From: JAAXHE01 sp964551635
GTDB lineage: Bacteria > Latescibacterota > UBA2968 > GCA-2709665
DNA: 11,570 nucleotides
Assembly: GCA_964551635.1 (NCBI GenBank)
Contig: CAZKDZ010000295.1
Location: 1-11,570 of the forward strand
Reading direction: 5' to 3'
The translations under genes were made by a program, and so were the position numbers. This document shows, in pieces, positions 7,284-11,570 of the stretch. Positions within the stretch are counted from its first letter, which is position 1; the number at the start of each line of letters is the position of its first letter. The notes beneath the pieces are model-generated. The model saw nothing but the letters and a program-made list of their open reading frames with translations, was not told the DNA's origin and did no database searches.

Positions 7284-7316
7284 GAATCGCCCCCGGGGTC
7301 GACCTGGGGGCGATTC
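7284..7316. terminator. Strong GC hairpin after the operon, probable terminator
   Basis: GAATCGCCCCCGGG pairs with CCTGGGGGCGATTC as a 14-bp stem (one G-U pair) closed by a 5-nt loop, 87 nt after the aldo/keto reductase stop. On the + strand no T-run follows. On the - strand the stem is followed by CTGTTTTG, so it works better as a - strand or bidirectional stop. The stem is directly visible; termination is inferred from its position between convergent units. Confidence 0.5.
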
Positions 7317-7440
7317 TCACCACCTTGGCGCATTCGCACGTTCAGTGGCTCAATGGAAGAAAGTATCGTTTGTCGATCATGTCAAGTCATTTGCATGGCA
7401 AAGCCGCGCCAGGCACGAATACGGTACGATTCATAATATA

Positions 7441-7478
7441 AAAGGTTTACGTCAATTTGACGTAAACCTTTGTTTTTC
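7441..7478. terminator. Bidirectional rho-independent terminator, 15-bp perfect arms
   Basis: AAAGGTTTACGTCAA (7441-7455) and TTGACGTAAACCTTT (7457-7471) are perfect inverted arms around one T. On the + strand GTTTTTC follows, giving a terminator for the left operon. On the - strand the arm ends ...CCTTTTATATTAT, a U-rich tail suited to ending the tRNA transcript, whose 3' end is only 8 nt away. The short centre means about four bases would be unpaired on each side of the loop. Alternatively it is a protein-binding palindrome, but the flanking T-runs favour termination. Confidence 0.7.
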
Positions 7479-7479
7479 A

Positions 7480-7556
7480 TGGTCGGGGAGGCGGGATTCG
7501 AACCCGCGACCCCCTGCTCCCAAAGCAGGTGCTCTGCCGGACTGAGCCACTCCCCG
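7480..7556 (-). tRNA. tRNA-Pro (anticodon UGG)
   Basis: The - strand folds as a complete cloverleaf. The acceptor is CGGGGAG with CTCCCCG, discriminator A and an encoded CCA. The D arm is GCTC/GAGC. The anticodon arm is CCTGC-TTTGGGA-GCAGG with TGG at 34-36, the variable loop is GGGTC, and the T arm is GCGGG-TTCGAAT-CCCGC. The C1-G72 pair with A73 is typical of bacterial tRNA-Pro. The gene faces the left operon. No integrase or repeated 3'-end copy is visible nearby, so there is no sign it serves as an attachment site here. Confidence 0.97.
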
Positions 7557-7588
7557 ATATATCTCGCCAGGAATTTTCGTCTCTTCGG

Positions 7589-7617
7589 AATATCCACAAA
7601 ACCGCTACGGCGAGCAA
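7589..7617 (-). promoter_or_regulatory. Candidate sigma70-type promoter for tRNA-Pro
   Basis: On the - strand TTGCTC (7617-7612) and GATATT (7594-7589) are separated by 17 nt and match 3/6 and 4/6 of the -35/-10 consensus. The -10 box ends about 32 nt before the mature tRNA end, leaving room for a short 5' leader. A weak match, kept because of its position. Confidence 0.3.
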
Positions 7618-7764
7618 GAAAAAAGGTGAATCAGTCACGCAGACCGTGGTCATTCAAATCGTATTCCGTTGCCCGCCATGAGGGTCCGGAATCATCCCAT
7701 CGACGGCACGATCGACCGACCCCCAAAACAGCTCACCGCGTCTGCCGAGGTCCATGGATTTTAC

Positions 7765-7793
7765 TTGCCCGGATTGAACGCGCAAGGTAATTT
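7765..7793 (+). promoter_or_regulatory. Candidate promoter for the dipeptidase-sulfatase unit
   Basis: TTGCCC (7765-7770) and TAATTT (7788-7793) lie 17 nt apart, 56 nt before the ATG of the first dipeptidase gene. Matches to consensus are only 4/6 and 3/6, so this is a positional guess. A promoter is expected in this spacer because the preceding gene is on the opposite strand. Confidence 0.25.
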
Positions 7794-7849
7794 GGCGTGC
7801 GGTTGTCGTCGAGTCGTTTCCCTTTCCTTCTTCAGCAATTCCTTCACCT

Positions 7850-8983
7850 ATGCCCGACAGACCCGTATTAATCATCGACGGCCATCTGGATATGGCCTTC
7901 AACGCCCTGTTCTACCGGCGCGACCTCACGCAACCGGTGCACGTGCTGCGCGAACGGGAAGACGTTGTTCGCGCCGGACTGTCGACCCATAAAGACTCGC
8001 TGGAACGACGTGCGGGCCTGGAGGACAAGCGCTACACGGTGACCGTAACCCTGCCCGAGATGCGCGCGGGGCACGTCGGCATCATGCTCTCCACCATCAT
8101 GGCGCGCGTTCAGGCCCCCTCCATCGACTCCCACAACTCCGTACGCGCCCAATCGGTCGCGTACGCCAGAGGCCAGAGCCACCTCCACTATTACAGCGCG
8201 TTGGCCCGCCGGGGTGAAATCACGTTCATCAGAAACGGGGCGGAACTGGATGCCTGCGTGTCGTCCTGGCAGAACCCTGCGGACTCCACGCCGATCGGTC
8301 TGATTCTCACCGCCGAAAGCGCAGACCCCATTCTGGGGCCCGACCAGGTGAGAGACTGGTGGGACGCCGGACTGCGCTCGGTATCTCTTACCCACTTCGG
8401 AGCCAATACCTACGGCCACGGAACCGGTACGGTCGGAGGCCTCTATCCAACCGCCTATCCCCTGATGGACGCCTTCAAAGACGTGGGCATGGCCATCGAC
8501 CTCACTCACGCGGCGGACCTCACGTTCTGGCAGATCCTGGACTATTGGGACGGACCGGTCCATGCCAGCCACTGCAACTGCCGGGCGCTCCTTCGCGGCC
8601 AGAGGCACCTGAGCGACGAGATGATCGGGGCCATAGTCGAACGCGGCGGCGTCATTGGAATGGTCTTCGCGGAACAGATGCTCAGCCCCTCCTGGGATTG
8701 GGACGATCCTTCAACGCATTACACCACCGCCACGCGGCCGATGAAGGCCGTTGTCGAACACATCGACCACATCTGCCAGCTCACCGGCAACAGCCGTCAC
8801 GTCGCCATCGGCACGGATCTGGACGGTGGATTCGGACTGGAGCTCTCCCCCACGGACTACAACACGATCGCCGATCTCCAGCGGTTTCCGGCCATCCTGG
8901 AAGCTCATGGATACAATTCTGAAGACATCGACAACATCTGTCACGGAAATCTGATCAGGTTCTTCAAAGAGTCGTGGGCCTGA
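7850..8983 (+). CDS. M19 (renal dipeptidase) family metallohydrolase, copy 1
   Basis: A 377-residue amidohydrolase-fold protein of peptidase family M19, whose members cleave dipeptides and related amides with two zinc ions. All expected ligands are visible: H12 and D14 in DGHLD, bridging E156 in AESADPI, H220 in DLTHAAD, H241 in ASHCNC, and D323 in GTDLDGGFG. H182 (SLTHFG) and R252 (QRHLSDE) match substrate-binding positions, and the 21-residue spacing H220-H241 equals that of human DPEP1. No signal peptide or lipobox is present, so it is probably cytoplasmic despite the name membrane dipeptidase. The ATG is supported by the paralogue next door, which begins with the same MPDRP. There is no recognisable Shine-Dalgarno sequence (the upstream tract is pyrimidine-rich), and no other start codon lies between it and the upstream in-frame stop. 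Compared with copy 2 it has about 17 extra residues near position 45-60. Confidence 0.92.
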   Translation: MPDRPVLIIDGHLDMAFNALFYRRDLTQPVHVLREREDVVRAGLSTHKDSLERRAGLEDKRYTVTVTLPEMRAGHVGIMLSTIMARVQAPSIDSHNSVRAQSVAYARGQSHLHYYSALARRGEITFIRNGAELDACVSSWQNPADSTPIGLILTAESADPILGPDQVRDWWDAGLRSVSLTHFGANTYGHGTGTVGGLYPTAYPLMDAFKDVGMAIDLTHAADLTFWQILDYWDGPVHASHCNCRALLRGQRHLSDEMIGAIVERGGVIGMVFAEQMLSPSWDWDDPSTHYTTATRPMKAVVEHIDHICQLTGNSRHVAIGTDLDGGFGLELSPTDYNTIADLQRFPAILEAHGYNSEDIDNICHGNLIRFFKESWA

Positions 8984-9048
8984 TGCCGGCCGTCATTCCG
9001 GCGGTCCGTCTCTTGCAGCCCTCCGCGCTGTCTTCATAAAGGAATCGA

Positions 9049-10131
9049 ATGCCGGACCGTCCGTACCTTATCGCAGACAGCCACCTCGACCTCGGATTCA
9101 GCGCCATTCAGGTCAACCGGGACCTCACGCAGCCGGCCGCGACCGTACGCGTCCACGACGCCGAACCCGTGATGCGCAGTTTCGGCAGCTGTACCGTGAC
9201 GTTTCCTGAACTCCGCCGGGGCAACGTGGGCATCATATTCGGCACCATGATGTCCCGAACCGACCCGAACGACCGGTGGACCCGTACGGGCATGTACTGC
9301 CAGGATCAGTGTCACGGCGTAGGCAGAGGCCACCTCGCCTATTATCAGGCGATGGAACGCGAAGGCGTCATTCGTTTCATTCGTAATTCGCGGGATCTGG
9401 ACGAGACGGTCGCCGCGTGGGAGGACCCCGCCCCCGATACCCCCATCGGTCTCGTGGTGGCGATGGAGAGCGCCGATCCGATTCTGGACCCGGCGCAGGT
9501 TCCCGAGTGGTACGATCTGGGCCTTCGCATGGTGAGTATTTCCCACTATGGGATCAGCTCATACTGCCATGGCACGGGCACCGAAGGCGGCCTCCTGGAA
9601 CGCGGGAGACCCCTGCTGGACGCATTGAACGAGGCAGGGATTATCGTTGACCTCACTCACACCACGGACCAGGCCTTCTGGGAGATCCTCGATGTCTACG
9701 ATGGCCCGGTGGCCGCCTCCCACCACAACTGCCGCGCCCTCACACCCGGCCAGCGCCAGCTTACCGACGAGATGATCGCCGCAATTGTCGAACGGGGCGG
9801 CGTGATCGGCGCCGCATTCGATGCCTGGATGCTGGATCCGGACTGGAACCGGGAGATTCCCTGCTGGGCCCAGAGTACCAAAGCCACGCTCGAAACCGTT
9901 GCCGACCACATCGACCACGTCTGCCAACTCGCCGGCAACGCGCGGCATGCCGGCATCGGTACGGATCTGGACGGCGGCTTTGGACAGGAACAGTCCCCGC
10001 GGGACCTCAACACCATTGCCGATCTTCAGAACCTGGTCGGCATCCTCCATCGCCGTGGTTACGACGAACCCGACGTTCGCAACATCCTCTCCGGCAACTG
10101 GGTCCGATTCCTCAAGGAAGTCTGGGGGTAG
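9049..10131 (+). CDS. M19 (renal dipeptidase) family metallohydrolase, copy 2
   Basis: A 360-residue paralogue of the preceding gene; by eye more than half of aligned residues are identical. It keeps every M19 ligand: H12 and D14 in DSHLD, E140 in MESADPI, H204 in DLTHTTD, H225 in ASHHNC, D306 in GTDLDGGFG, and R236 at the substrate-binding position. It lacks a signal peptide. Differences fall in loops that could set specificity: shorter near residues 40-55 and different around the YCHGTGTEGG and AWMLDPDW segments. It follows copy 1 after 65 nt and is preceded by AAAGGA about 5 nt before the ATG. The tandem copies probably arose by duplication and divergence and are likely co-transcribed with the sulfatase 48 nt downstream. 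Whether the substrate is a dipeptide, an N-acyl amino acid or another amide is not decidable here. Confidence 0.92.
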   Translation: MPDRPYLIADSHLDLGFSAIQVNRDLTQPAATVRVHDAEPVMRSFGSCTVTFPELRRGNVGIIFGTMMSRTDPNDRWTRTGMYCQDQCHGVGRGHLAYYQAMEREGVIRFIRNSRDLDETVAAWEDPAPDTPIGLVVAMESADPILDPAQVPEWYDLGLRMVSISHYGISSYCHGTGTEGGLLERGRPLLDALNEAGIIVDLTHTTDQAFWEILDVYDGPVAASHHNCRALTPGQRQLTDEMIAAIVERGGVIGAAFDAWMLDPDWNREIPCWAQSTKATLETVADHIDHVCQLAGNARHAGIGTDLDGGFGQEQSPRDLNTIADLQNLVGILHRRGYDEPDVRNILSGNWVRFLKEVWG

Positions 10132-10179
10132 AGTCGACGCTTGAATCCACCCTGCCAGTGATTACAAGGCCGAACCCCA

Positions 10180-11570
10180 ATGACTCCCAGACCGAACCTG
10201 CTACTCATCACCACCGACCAGCAGCGCGGCGATTGTCTCGGCTGCGACGGCCATCCTGTGCTCGAAACCCCCTACCTCGATGAACTGGCTGAGGGCGGCG
10301 CACGTTTCAGCCACGCATACACTTCCGTTCCCTCCTGCACCCCCGCCCGCGCCGGCATCCTGACGGGAATGGACCAGTGGAACCATGGTCGTCTCACCAT
10401 GACCGGCGCGGACCCGCTGGAATACCCGGCCACCCTGCCCGGCGAACTCGCCGGCGCCGGCTATCACACACAGGCCGTGGGCAAGATGCACTTCCACCCC
10501 CAACGCAAACTCCACGGGTTCCATCATATGGTCCTGGACGAGAGCGGGCGGCGACTGGGCAACTTCGTCAGCGACTACCACGTTTTCTTCGAGAAACACA
10601 AAGAGGGCGAAACCGGCTACCGCGACCACAGCGTCGACTGGAATTCCTGGATGGCCCGTCCGTCCCATCTTCCGGAACACCTTCACCCGACGCACTGGAC
10701 AGCGTCGGAGGGCATCCGGTTCCTCGAGAATCGAGATCCAACCAGACCCTTCTTCCTCTGGCTGTCTTTCGCCCGCCCCCATTCCCCGTATGATGCGCCG
10801 CAAACCTACTATGATATGTACATCGACAATTCACGGGTGCCCAGGGCGGCCGAAGGAGCGTGGTCCGCCCGCTATGACCGTCGAATCGCCGACGTGAACG
10901 CCCCGCGCACCCGTCGCACCGACACCGAAATCCATCGCGCGCGCGCGGCGTATTACGGCAACATCACCTTCATCGACCACCAGATCGGCCGCCTCCTGCA
11001 CGAACTGCGCCGGCGCGACCCCGCGGCCTCGGCCAACACCCTCGTCCTGTTCACGTCGGACCACGGCGACATGATGGGCGACCACCACCACTGGCGCAAG
11101 ACGTACGCCTATGAAGGCTCCGCCCGAATCCCGTTCATCCTCAGATATCCGGATGCCTGGGATTTTCCCCGTAACCGGACGCTGACTCAGCCGGTCGAGC
11201 TGCGGGACGTCATGCCCACGTTTCTCGATGCCGCGGGCGTTCCGGTTCCGGAATCCGTAGACGGCCTCAGTCTGCTGAGGCTTTCAAGGGGCGAAGACAA
11301 CGGCTGGCGAGCGTTCGTACAGGGCGAACACACCACCTGTTACGACAAAGAACACGGGATGCAGTACGTTACGGACGGACGTGAAAAGTACATCTGGTTT
11401 CACCACACGGGCGCCGAGCAGTTCTTCGACCTGGAAGCCGATCCCCTGGAGTGCAACGACCTTTCGGCCGATCCCGACCGGCAACCGCGCATCGACGTCT
11501 GGCGTGAACGCCTGGCCGGGATCAACGAAGAACGCGGCGACCCCCGCGGCCGGGACGGCAGACTCGCGCC
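10180..11570 (+). CDS. Formylglycine-dependent sulfatase, second copy (3' end cut by window)
   Basis: 463 complete codons, open at the right edge with no stop reached. Sulfatase marks: D13 and Q14 at the first strand; signature C53-T-P-A-R57 followed by AGILTG (C53 becomes formylglycine); K102 and H104 in GKMHF; H201 in RPHSPYDAP; YYGNITFIDHQIG; D294-H295 in TSDHGD; K307; and a C-terminal QFFDLEADPLECNDLS, which shows that little of the protein is missing. Like the first sulfatase it has no signal peptide and starts right at the catalytic fold, suggesting a cytoplasmic enzyme acting on imported small esters. It is clearly a different subtype from the first copy: the insert after the GKMHF motif and the region about residues 105-185 do not align well. 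The ribosome site is weak (AAGG about 10 nt upstream of the ATG). It lies 48 nt after the second dipeptidase gene. Substrate unknown. Confidence 0.92.
   Translation, partial: MTPRPNLLLITTDQQRGDCLGCDGHPVLETPYLDELAEGGARFSHAYTSVPSCTPARAGILTGMDQWNHGRLTMTGADPLEYPATLPGELAGAGYHTQAVGKMHFHPQRKLHGFHHMVLDESGRRLGNFVSDYHVFFEKHKEGETGYRDHSVDWNSWMARPSHLPEHLHPTHWTASEGIRFLENRDPTRPFFLWLSFARPHSPYDAPQTYYDMYIDNSRVPRAAEGAWSARYDRRIADVNAPRTRRTDTEIHRARAAYYGNITFIDHQIGRLLHELRRRDPAASANTLVLFTSDHGDMMGDHHHWRKTYAYEGSARIPFILRYPDAWDFPRNRTLTQPVELRDVMPTFLDAAGVPVPESVDGLSLLRLSRGEDNGWRAFVQGEHTTCYDKEHGMQYVTDGREKYIWFHHTGAEQFFDLEADPLECNDLSADPDRQPRIDVWRERLAGINEERGDPRGRDGRLA

Larger units (their letters stand above)
7557..7849. other. 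Non-coding spacer between tRNA-Pro and the first dipeptidase gene
   Basis: Short open frames cross this 293-nt stretch, but none has a credible start, ribosome site or protein-like composition. It should hold the divergent promoters for the tRNA (- strand) and the dipeptidase-sulfatase unit (+ strand); weak candidates for each are listed separately. I see no riboswitch-like fold or repeat. Confidence 0.5.

Noticed and set aside
7480..7556. tRNA-Pro as an integration site for a genomic island
   Set aside because: No integrase, direct repeat of the tRNA 3' end or change in base composition of the neighbouring genes could be seen.
7470..7790. Small + strand gene of 106 codons
   Set aside because: It runs through the tRNA gene in antisense; its protein-like start comes from tRNA sequence.
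7654..7902. Small - strand gene of 82 codons upstream of the dipeptidase
   Set aside because: It overlaps the start of the first dipeptidase gene and has no ribosome site or family motif.
8984..9048. Terminator between the two dipeptidase genes
   Set aside because: Only a 5-bp GCCGG/CCGGC pairing with no T-run; the genes look co-transcribed.

Overview
The window is a dense, high-GC (roughly 60% by eye) stretch of bacterial chromosome. It carries nine protein genes or gene fragments, all on the + strand, and one tRNA gene on the - strand. The mix is two formylglycine-type sulfatases, a PhyH-family oxygenase, a CoA-acylating aldehyde dehydrogenase, two M19 dipeptidases, an M42-type aminopeptidase, an aldo/keto reductase and an MFS carrier. 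It resembles the catabolic repertoire of marine or soil uncultured lineages such as Latescibacterota, Poribacteria or related phyla. That placement rests on gene content alone and is a guess. The encoded CCA end of the tRNA and the Shine-Dalgarno sequences before several genes fit a bacterium. No phage, transposon, integrase, CRISPR array or transcription-factor gene is visible.

Layout, left part (1-7197): the last 21 codons of an unidentified gene overlap the start of a choline-sulfatase-like sulfatase by ATGA. Then come a PhyH-type Fe(II)/2-oxoglutarate oxygenase-like protein, an MmsA/IolA-type aldehyde dehydrogenase, an M42-like metallopeptidase, an MFS transporter and an aldo/keto reductase. 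Gaps are short (3-113 nt), so this looks like one operon or two adjoining ones. A near-perfect 25-bp palindrome lies just before the ribosome binding site of the dehydrogenase, in the widest gap (113 nt), and could divide or regulate the unit.

Middle (7198-7849): non-coding apart from a tRNA-Pro(UGG) gene on the - strand. Two strong hairpins lie between the operon end and the 3' end of the tRNA, so the two convergent transcription units are probably insulated from each other.

Right part (7850-11570): two tandem paralogous M19 (renal dipeptidase family) genes, followed by a second cytoplasmic-type sulfatase that runs off the window end.

Working picture (inference): a small sulfated metabolite enters through the MFS carrier and is desulfated in the cytoplasm, since neither sulfatase has a signal peptide. 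It is then oxidised or rearranged by the PhyH protein and the aldo/keto reductase and passed to acyl-CoA by the dehydrogenase. The three peptidase-family enzymes suggest that some substrates carry amide or peptide bonds. The most unusual single detail is that the PhyH protein has HxG where the iron-binding HxD/E motif is expected, a substitution best known from Fe/2OG halogenases.
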